This document shows positions 1 through 8,069 of a DNA stretch of 15,634 nucleotides, in pieces. The notes under the pieces were generated by a model. That model ran no database searches, was not told where the DNA came from, and saw only the letters and a list, made by a program, of their open reading frames with translations. A program made the translations under genes and the position numbers. Source of the stretch: Planctomycetaceae bacterium (GTDB lineage Bacteria; Planctomycetota; Planctomycetia; Pirellulales; Pirellulaceae); contig JAKEHX010000523.1 of assembly GCA_022614795.1 (NCBI GenBank), positions 1 to 15,634 on the forward strand, read 5' to 3'. Positions within the stretch are counted from its first letter, which is position 1; each line of letters opens with the position of its first letter.

Positions 1-66
1 AGCCGAGGCGAACAGCTTGCGGAGAAACGAGCGGCGAGTGCGTGAACCACTGGCGGAGTCGGACAT
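1..66 (-). CDS. N-terminal fragment of a Tat-exported protein (runs off the window)
   Basis: Reading the minus strand from an ATG at 66 gives 22 codons that stay open to the window edge: MSDSASGSRTRRSFLRKLFA and two more residues. The TRRSFLRK stretch followed by the start of a hydrophobic segment matches a twin-arginine translocation signal, so the protein is probably exported folded. A good Shine-Dalgarno sequence (CAGGAG on the minus strand, 75-80) lies 8 nt upstream and supports this start. The mature protein is outside the window, so its function is unknown. In planctomycetes such signals often precede oxidoreductases or DUF1501-type proteins, but nothing here decides between them. It lies on the same strand as the kinase gene, 183 bp downstream of it, and may be a separate unit. 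Confidence 0.72.
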   Translation of the reverse strand, partial: MSDSASGSRTRRSFLRKLFASA

Positions 67-183
67 GGCTGGCGCTCCTGGAGAGAAAGGGGCTCGAGCG
101 TGAAATGCTGTAAGGCCACATTATCCTGGCGGCCGGCCGCGCGAATCAAGAATTCCCACGAGTCGGAAGAAGGGGTGGTTCTA

Positions 184-240
184 TAGCTGAAACGCGCCCG
201 AGTTCAGGCGGGATTTCCTGAAGTCTGGCGACTTCAGCTA
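184..240. repeat. 57-bp nested inverted-repeat element after the kinase gene
   Basis: The outer ends TAGCTGAA (184-191) and TTCAGCTA (233-240) are perfect inverted repeats. Inside is a perfect hairpin at 218-237 with 8-bp arms CTGAAGTC and GACTTCAG and a TGGC loop. It starts 10 bp past the kinase stop codon, so it could help end or stabilise that transcript, but there is no T-run and it is not a classical intrinsic terminator. From memory, similar CTGAAGTCTGGCGACTTCAG elements are frequent in planctomycete intergenic regions; that cannot be checked here. I see no gene in the rest of 67-249. Confidence 0.7.
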
Positions 241-249
241 CGTGATTTT

Positions 250-3200
250 CTAGTCCTCGCCGCGTCGCGGCAGGCTGACGTGCGCCACTTCCCAATTGTC
301 GCCGATGACGGCCAGGTGCCGATTGTCGGGACTCGCCCATAGGCGGCGGGCCATGCGAAAGCCACTCGGAAAGCTGAGCAGCTCGCGGCGCGTAGCGACG
401 TGGAAAACGCGGATCCGTCCGTCGTTGCCACCCGTTATGAGCGACCTGCCATCGGCGGTGAAAGTGACCGCGAGGACCTCGGTCGGATGGCCGATGAGCT
501 CGCTAGCGGGCTTGCCATCGGGCGTCCAAAGCCGAGCCGTGCGGTCGTTGCTCACGGTGGCAATCAGCTCGCCGCCTGGGCTGTAGGCGATGGCGTTGAT
601 GTTGTTCGTGTGCCCGGCGGCGAGTGCAATCTGACGCTGCGTCTTGAGGTCATAGATCGCGAGCCGGTTCATCGTATCCACGGCCAGGCGCTGGCCGTCG
701 GGCGAAAACGCACAGTCGGTGCAGCTGGGCGCGGCCAGGGCCGCCACTTCCCGTCCCGTGTCTGGATCGATAATCAGTACATCCTCGCGCTGGTATGCGA
801 TCGCCGCGAGCAAGCGGGCGGCCGGCGAATAGATGAGCCGCTGAAATGTCGCGTCGCCGTGCTTCCAACGGAAGAGCCGGTTGCGCGTGCGCCAATTCCA
901 GATGACGATATCGCCGGTCTTGGAAGCAGCCGCCACTTGCTCTCGTCCCTTGAGCACGGCGAGCGAGTCCCAGTGGATGTCGGGCTCCTGCAAGGTAAAG
1001 CGGCGCGTAGAGGCGTCGGGATCATAGACCTCGATTCCGGCCCGCTCGCGGAGGACGAACAACTGGGTGCCGTCGCGAGGATAGTCGGCGGCGTAGTGGG
1101 CGTCACGGTCGGTCTGCCACTTGGAAATCAGGTCTTTTCCCTGTCGCCAGGCGCGAATTTCCCCGTCGCCGCCGGCCGAGAGAAAGCGGCCGGGCTGCTT
1201 CAGCGTGACGAGCGACCACGCCCTGCCGTTGTGGGCGAGCCATTGCTCCTCGGCAGAATGGAGTGACTTCTCCAGGGCAGAATCGGGGAACTGCTCACCC
1301 AGATAAAAGGCGCGAATCGCCCCTGCCCGATCGCCGGCGAGCAAACGCCCGTCGTGCGTGAACGCCAGGGATTGGACTGGGTCGTGAAGCTGGCCGGCCG
1401 ATCGCTTTCGCACCTCCGCGCGATCCGCCCAGCCCAAAGACGAAGGCCGCCAGAGACTCACCGCGCGGTCATTTCCGCCCGTGGCCAGCCACTTTCCATC
1501 GGGCGAAAATGCCAGGCAACTCAGCTTGTCGTCGTGCCCGTGCAATCGATGGAGCAGGTTCTTGGCATTCAGGTCCCAGACAATGGCATCGTGATCTTTG
1601 CTGGCCGAGGCGAGCAGCTCCTCCACCGGCGAGTGCACGATCGACTCGACTGGTCCGGTATGTCCCTCCAAGACGCCGTCAGCAGCCAGCGTCTGGGCAT
1701 CCCACAGGCGGATCACCGGCTCGTCGCCGCAGGTGGCCAGTTTCCGTCCGCCATCGTAGAAAACCACGCCGTACGCCCGGACGTTGTGCGCCCGCCACTC
1801 GCGCAGGAGGCCGTGATGCACCGCGTCCCAAATGCGGACGAATCCGTCGTCGCCGGCCGTGGCGATCCGATGGCCGTCGGGGAAGTACGCGACGCCGTTG
1901 ATCTCGACGTGCGCCGTCTTGATGACCCGTTGACTGGCGAGCGTGCGGGCATCGTACAGATAGAGACATCCATCAGCGGACGCCGCCGCCAATTGGCGGC
2001 TATCCGGCGACAAGCACAGCTGGTACACATCTTTGCCGGGATGGGCCAGGGCGAACGTGTCGCGCGTCGTCAAGGCCCAGAGGTAATGCCACTCAAAGCT
2101 GCGCAGGTCTGGGCGACCAGAGTCCGGCCGGCCAGGCGCCGGCCGCTGCCGCTGGAGCAGCTCGACGGTCTGGACGACATCGCCGGCAGCGTACACCTGG
2201 CCGGCGGTGTAGATGTCGTCGCGGTACGCCGATTCGGCCCGCTGCCGCTCGTGAACGACGTTCATCCGCTTCAGCCGCTGGTCATACGCCACCAGGCCCA
2301 CGCCGAGCGCGACGACCACGGTCGTCAGCGCCAGCACGGCGGAGACTGCCTGGTTTCGACGGACCCAGCGCGTGGCGCGCTCGGTCATCGACAAGGGCCG
2401 GGCCAGCGTCGGCTTGCCCTCCAGGAAGCGGGCCAGATCGGCGGCGAGGTCGGCCGCGGCCAGGTAGCGCCGCGTCGGCGATTTGTCGAGGCAGCGCATG
2501 ACGATGGCAGCCAGGTCGTCCGGAATCCGCCGCGAAAACTGCTGCGGATGAGGCGGCTCATCGACCAGGACGCGGCGGAGCGTGTCGATCGCGGTCGCGC
2601 CGCGAATCGGCGGCTGGCCGGTCAGCAGCTCATAAAGCACGGCCCCCAGCGAATAGACATCGGTCGGCGGCCCGATCCGCTCGGTGAGGCCGGCGGCCTG
2701 CTCGGTCGCCATATATTGAAGCGTGCCGAGCACCATGCCGCTGATCGTTGCTCCTGACGGCTGCTCGGCCATCTTCGCCAGGCCGAAGTCGGTGAGCTTG
2801 GGAATGAATGGCAGGTCCGCGGCCAGGCCGGCGTCCGCGCCGTCGAACAGGATATTGCTGGGTTTGATATCGCGATGCAAGATGCCGTGCTGGTGGGCAT
2901 GTTCGACGGCTTCGGCCAGGGCCAGGGCGATGCGTGCCGCGAGCCGGGGCTCCACGGGATCGACCTTCTCCCGCAGCCACTGCTCGAGCGTTGGCCCCGA
3001 GCAAAAACCGACCGCCAAGTAGCAGGTGCCGTCGTGTTCGCCCGCTTCGAACACCGGCACGATGCCCGGATGCGACAGGCGGGCCAGGGCTTCGGCCTCG
3101 CGCATGAACCGCGACTTGAGGTCCGGGTCGGCCAGGACGCTGGTGCGAGCCAGTTTGAGCGCCACCTGGCGGTTCAGCACCCGGTCGCGGGCCAGATACA

Positions 3201-3780
3201 CCATTCCGAACGCGCCCGATCCGACGGGCTGAACGATCTCGAACTTACCGAACGTCGGCGCCGGGCGCGCGTCCGAGCTGCCGGTGACCACGCCGGCCTG
3301 GGTGCCGTCGTCGAAGGATGTCTTCGCTGAAGCAGCAGCCGGAGAGTGCGCGGCGCTCTCGCTGAACCAGCCGAGCACGTGAAGCCGCTCGCGAAGCTCG
3401 TCGAGCTGTGAAGGGGCGGCATCCGCGCGGGCCACGGCGCGCCGATGTTCGTCGAGCAGTGCGCGCGTCGGGTTGTCGTCGGAGATTTGCAAGGCCATGC
3501 GCTCGCAGACGGGACATGCTTCGAGGTGCCGGGAAGCCGCCTGCTCTTCATCCGGCGGGAGCTCGCCAGCCAACAGGCCGCGCAGCGTCGCATTGGAGGG
3601 GCAAGCGCCCGAGGGGGGCTCGGCCATTGACGCGCAGCCCGCCGCCAGAGAATCTGTGCAGCCCGCCGCCAGAGAATCTGTGCAGCCCGCCGCCAGAGAA
3701 TCTGTGCAGCCCGCCGCCAGAGAATCTGTGCAGCCCGCCGCCGGAAAAACCGTGCTGCCGCCGGCCGAATCCGAATTCAT
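250..3780 (-). CDS. Membrane-anchored Ser/Thr protein kinase with anti-sigma-like zinc motif and WD40 propellers
   Basis: The product is 1176 aa. Residues 13-50 are Cys-containing octapeptide repeats. Residues 60-92 carry C-x24-H-x3-C-x2-C, the spacing of zinc-binding anti-sigma (ZAS) domains. A Hanks-type kinase domain spans about 178-460: glycine loop GSGAFG (187-192), VALK lysine K209, HRDIKPSN with D304, and DFG 331-333. The usual APE motif reads ATE (358-360). One membrane span (about 479-498) follows. About 14 WD40 blades fill about 540-1176, enough for two seven-bladed propellers, which are likely outside the cytoplasm and bind unknown partners. The frame is open further upstream, but ATG 3780 is chosen because it overlaps the sigma-factor stop as ATGA and precedes the first conserved region. 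No strong ribosome site is visible, which fits translational coupling. I infer that it phosphorylates or binds the adjacent sigma factor. The substrate is unknown. Confidence 0.93.
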   Translation of the reverse strand: MNSDSAGGSTVFPAAGCTDSLAAGCTDSLAAGCTDSLAAGCTDSLAAGCASMAEPPSGACPSNATLRGLLAGELPPDEEQAASRHLEACPVCERMALQISDDNPTRALLDEHRRAVARADAAPSQLDELRERLHVLGWFSESAAHSPAAASAKTSFDDGTQAGVVTGSSDARPAPTFGKFEIVQPVGSGAFGMVYLARDRVLNRQVALKLARTSVLADPDLKSRFMREAEALARLSHPGIVPVFEAGEHDGTCYLAVGFCSGPTLEQWLREKVDPVEPRLAARIALALAEAVEHAHQHGILHRDIKPSNILFDGADAGLAADLPFIPKLTDFGLAKMAEQPSGATISGMVLGTLQYMATEQAAGLTERIGPPTDVYSLGAVLYELLTGQPPIRGATAIDTLRRVLVDEPPHPQQFSRRIPDDLAAIVMRCLDKSPTRRYLAAADLAADLARFLEGKPTLARPLSMTERATRWVRRNQAVSAVLALTTVVVALGVGLVAYDQRLKRMNVVHERQRAESAYRDDIYTAGQVYAAGDVVQTVELLQRQRPAPGRPDSGRPDLRSFEWHYLWALTTRDTFALAHPGKDVYQLCLSPDSRQLAAASADGCLYLYDARTLASQRVIKTAHVEINGVAYFPDGHRIATAGDDGFVRIWDAVHHGLLREWRAHNVRAYGVVFYDGGRKLATCGDEPVIRLWDAQTLAADGVLEGHTGPVESIVHSPVEELLASASKDHDAIVWDLNAKNLLHRLHGHDDKLSCLAFSPDGKWLATGGNDRAVSLWRPSSLGWADRAEVRKRSAGQLHDPVQSLAFTHDGRLLAGDRAGAIRAFYLGEQFPDSALEKSLHSAEEQWLAHNGRAWSLVTLKQPGRFLSAGGDGEIRAWRQGKDLISKWQTDRDAHYAADYPRDGTQLFVLRERAGIEVYDPDASTRRFTLQEPDIHWDSLAVLKGREQVAAASKTGDIVIWNWRTRNRLFRWKHGDATFQRLIYSPAARLLAAIAYQREDVLIIDPDTGREVAALAAPSCTDCAFSPDGQRLAVDTMNRLAIYDLKTQRQIALAAGHTNNINAIAYSPGGELIATVSNDRTARLWTPDGKPASELIGHPTEVLAVTFTADGRSLITGGNDGRIRVFHVATRRELLSFPSGFRMARRLWASPDNRHLAVIGDNWEVAHVSLPRRGED
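3635..3754 (-). repeat. 24-bp in-frame tandem repeat encoding Cys octapeptides
   Basis: Four identical 24-bp units (3635-3658, 3659-3682, 3683-3706, 3707-3730) are followed by a fifth, diverged unit (3731-3754). On the minus strand they encode repeats of LAAGCTDS at the kinase N-terminus, placing cysteines at residues 17, 25, 33, 41 and 49. The unit is a multiple of three, so gain or loss of copies would keep the reading frame. Identity at the DNA level suggests recent expansion. Confidence 0.95.
3777..3780 (-). promoter_or_regulatory. ATGA stop-start overlap between sigma factor and kinase
   Basis: On the minus strand the four bases ATGA contain the kinase start codon (3780-3778) and the sigma-factor stop codon TGA (3779-3777). 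Such an overlap commonly lets ribosomes finishing the first gene start the second, giving linked amounts of the two proteins. Confidence 0.85.
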
Positions 3781-4415
3781 GATGGCCTGTGAAAAATGGC
3801 CGCGTCGCTGGTGAGGTATTCGATCTCGCTCTTCAAACGTGCGAGCACGCGAAACCGGGCCTTGTAGACCCAGGCCGCCGGCTTGCCCAGCGCCTGCGCG
3901 GCCTGGCGTGGTTTTACGTCGCGCAGCCACGTGGCGTCAAACGCATTCCAGGTCGCCTCGTCGAATTCCGCTTTGACCCGCGCCAGGGCGACGCCGAAGA
4001 TGTGTGCATTGAACTGTTCCTGCCACGCGGCATCGACCTCGCCGCTTTCCTGGCCGGCAACCCAGTCGCCCAAACCGTCGCCGCCTCCTTTGCCGGGCCG
4101 GCGGTCGCGGTGCTCGTGGCGGGTGATCTCGCGCGCGGCGATCGTCCCCAGCCAATTGCGGAACTTGCCTTTCTCCGGGTCATAAACAAAGGTCTCGATC
4201 GCGCGATGAACATTGGCCAGAACTTGCTGGCTGACATCGCGGGAGTCGGCATCTTGCAGGCCCCGTTTGCGGCAATATTGGAACACGAGCGGCAGATAGA
4301 GGTCGACGAACGTTCGCCAGGCCTCGGCGTCGGACGCCTTGCGCAGCCGCGCCAGCAATGTGATGCGTGTGGCCGGCGGTTCGCTGAGACTGCCGCTGGT
4401 GGACTCTTCCGCCAA
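3777..4415 (-). CDS. ECF-type RNA polymerase sigma factor
   Basis: The product is 212 aa. Residues about 33-100 look like sigma region 2 (WRTFVDLYLPLVFQYCRKRG, then DVSQQVLANV and FRNWLGTIAAREITRHEHR). Residues about 150-200 look like region 4, with the helix-turn-helix KPRQAAQALGKPAAWVYKAR. It should direct RNA polymerase to its own promoters. The frame is open far upstream, over the opposite-strand acyltransferase gene, so the start must be judged. I choose TTG at 4415 because AAGGA (4423-4427) sits 7 nt upstream and the conserved domain follows; there is no nearby in-frame ATG. It overlaps the downstream kinase gene as ATGA. Planctomycetes have ECF groups encoded next to Ser/Thr kinases, and this pair fits. 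The start is moderately sure, the family nearly certain. Confidence 0.9.
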   Translation of the reverse strand: MAEESTSGSLSEPPATRITLLARLRKASDAEAWRTFVDLYLPLVFQYCRKRGLQDADSRDVSQQVLANVHRAIETFVYDPEKGKFRNWLGTIAAREITRHEHRDRRPGKGGGDGLGDWVAGQESGEVDAAWQEQFNAHIFGVALARVKAEFDEATWNAFDATWLRDVKPRQAAQALGKPAAWVYKARFRVLARLKSEIEYLTSDAAIFHRPS

Positions 4416-4610
4416 GGGTCGATCCTTATGCTTGAATGAGGACCGCCAATGTGGCCTGCCGCGGCCCGAACGGGCGGTCGATGTGCGGCAAGCCGTGTCC
4501 CCCAGTCTGCCCGGCAAGTGGAAATTGTTCAAGGTGCATTTGCTGGACTGGCCCCGAATTTCCCGCCAACCTGGTAGCCACGCCACTCGCCGCGTCACAC
4601 AATCAGTGCC
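4416..4610. other. Divergent intergenic region, likely promoters for both flanking genes
   Basis: This 195-bp gap separates the start of the sigma-factor gene (-) from the start of the acyltransferase gene (+), so both promoters should be here. The only element I can place is the sigma-factor ribosome site AAGGA on the minus strand (4423-4427). No convincing -35/-10 pair or operator palindrome is visible. Confidence 0.5.
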
Positions 4611-5825
<1,215 letters not shown>

Positions 5826-5830
5826 GATGT

Positions 5831-5989
5831 GGAGTGCGGCGACTCGTCGCCGCTTTGACTTTCGGAATTCGCGTGCTGGCGATAGTCCAAAAATCTCAAA
5901 GCGGCGACAAGTCGCCCCACTCCAAATCCCAAAGCGGCGACAAGTCGCCCCACTCCAAATCCCAAAGCGGCGACAAGTCGCCGCACTCC
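5831..5989. repeat. 33-bp direct repeats with inverted copy between convergent genes
   Basis: Three direct 33-bp units lie at 5891-5923, 5924-5956 and 5957-5989. The core of the last, GCGGCGACAAGTCGCCGC, is a perfect 8-bp-arm palindrome with AA at the centre; the other two differ at the right arm. An inverted copy at 5831-5858 matches 5962-5989 at 26 of 28 positions, so the whole stretch can fold into one long stem-loop. It fills the gap between the 3' ends of the acyltransferase and esterase genes and could act on both transcripts. Its translations, such as MECGDLSPLW, look like false coding. I see no gene inside. Confidence 0.9.
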
Positions 5990-5998
5990 ATAAAAAGG

Positions 5999-8020
5999 CT
6001 ATTTCTCTTCAAACAACCCCCGCTGCTTCTCGCACAGCGCCGCCAGCCGCGGCAAATCCTCGGCAAGCAAATAGCGCTGTGCCACAAGTTTCTGCGCGGC
6101 GGCCATGTATTGCGTTCGATAATCCGCAAAGTCGCGATAGCGCTCCAGTAGCGCCGGCCGCGGATCGCCCGCCTTCTCGCGGTCCGACTTCGAGCGGGCA
6201 AATGGAATGTAGCCTCCTTGCAATCCGAGCAGCTCGCCCGCCGCACCGACCGACGCATCGCGCATGTTCCAGCTCGTGTAGGTTGCCACGGGCACGCTGA
6301 TCGCCGGCAAGTTCAGCGTCCCCAGCTCGTTTCCATCCGGCTCGCATGCCGGCACACGGACCACATAGCTCTCCTTGACTTGCGGCGGCTCAATCGTGGC
6401 AATGCGGCGGCTCTCCCAATCGGGGCCGCGGTCCAAGAGCGACGGCTGATGAATCACCTGCGGATAGCTGACGCCGGGAATCCCCGGCCAGCCGCTTTCC
6501 TTTTCCTTCCATCCCACGAGGGTCTTGTCGGCGATTCGCGGGATCATGCTCGGCGGCGGTTCTTTCCCGTCCTTCACCCAGGCATCGAGGGCCACGACCA
6601 GCGCCCGCACCAGCGGCCGGTAGTCGGCCGGATTGGACGGCAATTGCCCGCTCCCCTTGGCCGCCGGCAGACCGCTCCCCGGCCCGTGCTGCGTGCCGCC
6701 GAAGGTGTAATAGCGGACTTCACGCGGCTCATTCGCGTCGCGCTCGCCGAGCGGATCGGTATGCACGAGCGAGCCGCTGCGATGCCAATATTCGCTCGAC
6801 GACTGCGTGTGCATCACCTTGGGAACGACGCCGAGCGCGCGACAGCGGCGCAGGATGCCGTCCTCTCGGCCGCTCAATGGGTCCTTCTCATCGCCATATG
6901 TGAAGGGGAAATAGTCGGCTGGGAACGTGTGTTCTTCGTGCTGGCCGTTAGTCCGCGTCGGCGACGCGAAGCGGTGATTGAACGAGCCCAATCCGCCGCC
7001 GGCCACGTGCGGCATCACGCCGTCGAAAACGCGGCGGCCCTGCTCGTCGGCGTTGAATCCCTCGTAGAGAAACTGCCGCAAGCACCGGCCGCTCTGCGAC
7101 GTGCCGAAAGCAAGCGCCCGGTCGAAGAGCGGTTTGCCGCCCTCGGTCCGGAGCGGATTGCGCTCGGTCGTGTCGTACTTCAGGCACGCGACCAGGTCCC
7201 GAATTCCCGCCAGCCCGACCCCCTGGACGATCGGCCCCTCGGCTTCGTAGACGACTTCATAAATCCAGCCGGGCTTCAGGCCCCCTTCGACCTCCAGCTC
7301 CACGAGCGGCAGCTGCCCCGTGCGGCCGTCGGCGGTCACCTCGCTCACTTGAAGCTTGAACCGCTCGCGCGGCACGCTTTGCCGCTGGTCGGCTTGGCGC
7401 TCGCGCATCGAAAGCGTCGCCGTGGCCAGGCCCTGTTTGCTTGGCCGATAGCTGCCCAGGCCCGCCCGGTGCGAAATCGACATCTTTGGCATGGGCCGCT
7501 CGACGACCAGCTCGTTGCGCACGATGCCACGGATCGGCTGGCCATCCTGCATGGCCACGGGGGCCGACATCATGAACTTGCCGCCGGGATGGACCTCGGC
7601 GATCCAGCCGCTCCACAGCACGGCGAAGCCCTGGCGGAGCAGGAAGTCATCGGCCTCGCCGTCGATGATCCGCGGTGCCGTCTTGCCGCCGCGGTTGTTC
7701 ACCTCATAGAAGACCGCCCCGTTCAGCCGCGACCGATCGACTGGCAAAAGCAGTTCGAAGTCGGCCCAAAACTCGACCTTGCCCTCGCCATTTTTGGGCG
7801 CCAGGGGCAAATCGACGATCTGGCCGTTGGCCGCCAGATTGGGATTGAGGGCAAAATGCACAACGCCCGTCCAGCGCTCGCATGGGCCCCGCTCGCCGAT
7901 CAGCTTGCCGCCGGCATAGGGCTCGCGCTTGGCAATCTCCCAGCGAGTGACCTCTGCATCGCCAAGGCCTGGCAAGCACAGCAACATCGCCACTGCAATC
8001 ACACACCTAAAGTGCCGCAT
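5999..8020 (-). CDS. Secreted alpha/beta-hydrolase (Abhydrolase_10-type esterase)
   Basis: The product is 673 aa. Residues 1-22 (MRHFRCVIAVAMLLCLPGLG and two more) form a signal peptide, so it is exported. The segment FGTSQSGRCLRQFLYEGFN (305-323), followed by GRRVFDGVMPHVAG (328-341), is the nucleophile region of the 'alpha/beta hydrolase domain-containing protein' family (PF20091). S310 is the likely nucleophile and H445, in GGTQHGPG, a likely catalytic histidine. The family is poorly characterised and probably cleaves esters. ATG 8020 is chosen over ATG 8062 because GAGG (8027-8030) sits 6 nt upstream and a signal peptide follows; the extra 14 codons upstream are translated repeat. It lies 49 bp after the oxidoreductase gene on the same strand, so co-transcription is likely. 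Confidence 0.88.
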   Translation of the reverse strand: MRHFRCVIAVAMLLCLPGLGDAEVTRWEIAKREPYAGGKLIGERGPCERWTGVVHFALNPNLAANGQIVDLPLAPKNGEGKVEFWADFELLLPVDRSRLNGAVFYEVNNRGGKTAPRIIDGEADDFLLRQGFAVLWSGWIAEVHPGGKFMMSAPVAMQDGQPIRGIVRNELVVERPMPKMSISHRAGLGSYRPSKQGLATATLSMRERQADQRQSVPRERFKLQVSEVTADGRTGQLPLVELEVEGGLKPGWIYEVVYEAEGPIVQGVGLAGIRDLVACLKYDTTERNPLRTEGGKPLFDRALAFGTSQSGRCLRQFLYEGFNADEQGRRVFDGVMPHVAGGGLGSFNHRFASPTRTNGQHEEHTFPADYFPFTYGDEKDPLSGREDGILRRCRALGVVPKVMHTQSSSEYWHRSGSLVHTDPLGERDANEPREVRYYTFGGTQHGPGSGLPAAKGSGQLPSNPADYRPLVRALVVALDAWVKDGKEPPPSMIPRIADKTLVGWKEKESGWPGIPGVSYPQVIHQPSLLDRGPDWESRRIATIEPPQVKESYVVRVPACEPDGNELGTLNLPAISVPVATYTSWNMRDASVGAAGELLGLQGGYIPFARSKSDREKAGDPRPALLERYRDFADYRTQYMAAAQKLVAQRYLLAEDLPRLAALCEKQRGLFEEK

Positions 8021-8026
8021 GGTGAA

Positions 8027-8030
8027 CCTC
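8027..8030 (-). promoter_or_regulatory. Ribosome-binding site deciding the esterase start
   Basis: GAGG on the minus strand is placed 6 nt before ATG 8020. It supports that start over the in-frame ATG at 8062, whose codons come from the neighbouring heptamer repeat. Confidence 0.6.
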
Positions 8031-8031
8031 G

Positions 8032-8066
8032 GAAATCTGAAATCCGAAATCTGAAATCCCAAATCT
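8032..8066. repeat. Heptamer array, five units of GAAATCY type
   Basis: Read on the plus strand, five 7-bp units follow without a break: GAAATCT, GAAATCC, GAAATCT, GAAATCC, CAAATCT. The array fills most of the gap between the oxidoreductase and esterase genes and ends 11 bp before the esterase start codon, next to its ribosome site. Confidence 0.92.
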
Positions 8067-8069
8067 CCC

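Noticed and set aside
61..76. Similarity of GGACATGGCTGGCGCT to the 19-bp repeat at the right edge
   Set aside because: The match is 15 of 16 bases but lies on the start codon of the Tat protein gene, so I treat it as chance.
1354..2757. 467-aa plus-strand open frame opposite the kinase gene
   Set aside because: Antisense shadow of the WD40 and kinase regions, with no recognisable domain.
5891..5989. Possible CRISPR array
   Set aside because: Units are directly adjacent with no variable spacers, only three copies exist, and no cas gene is near.
8021..8062. ATG at 8062 as the esterase start
   Set aside because: The 14 extra residues (MGFQISDFRFPRFT) are translated heptamer repeat, and they would hide the signal peptide that begins at ATG 8020.
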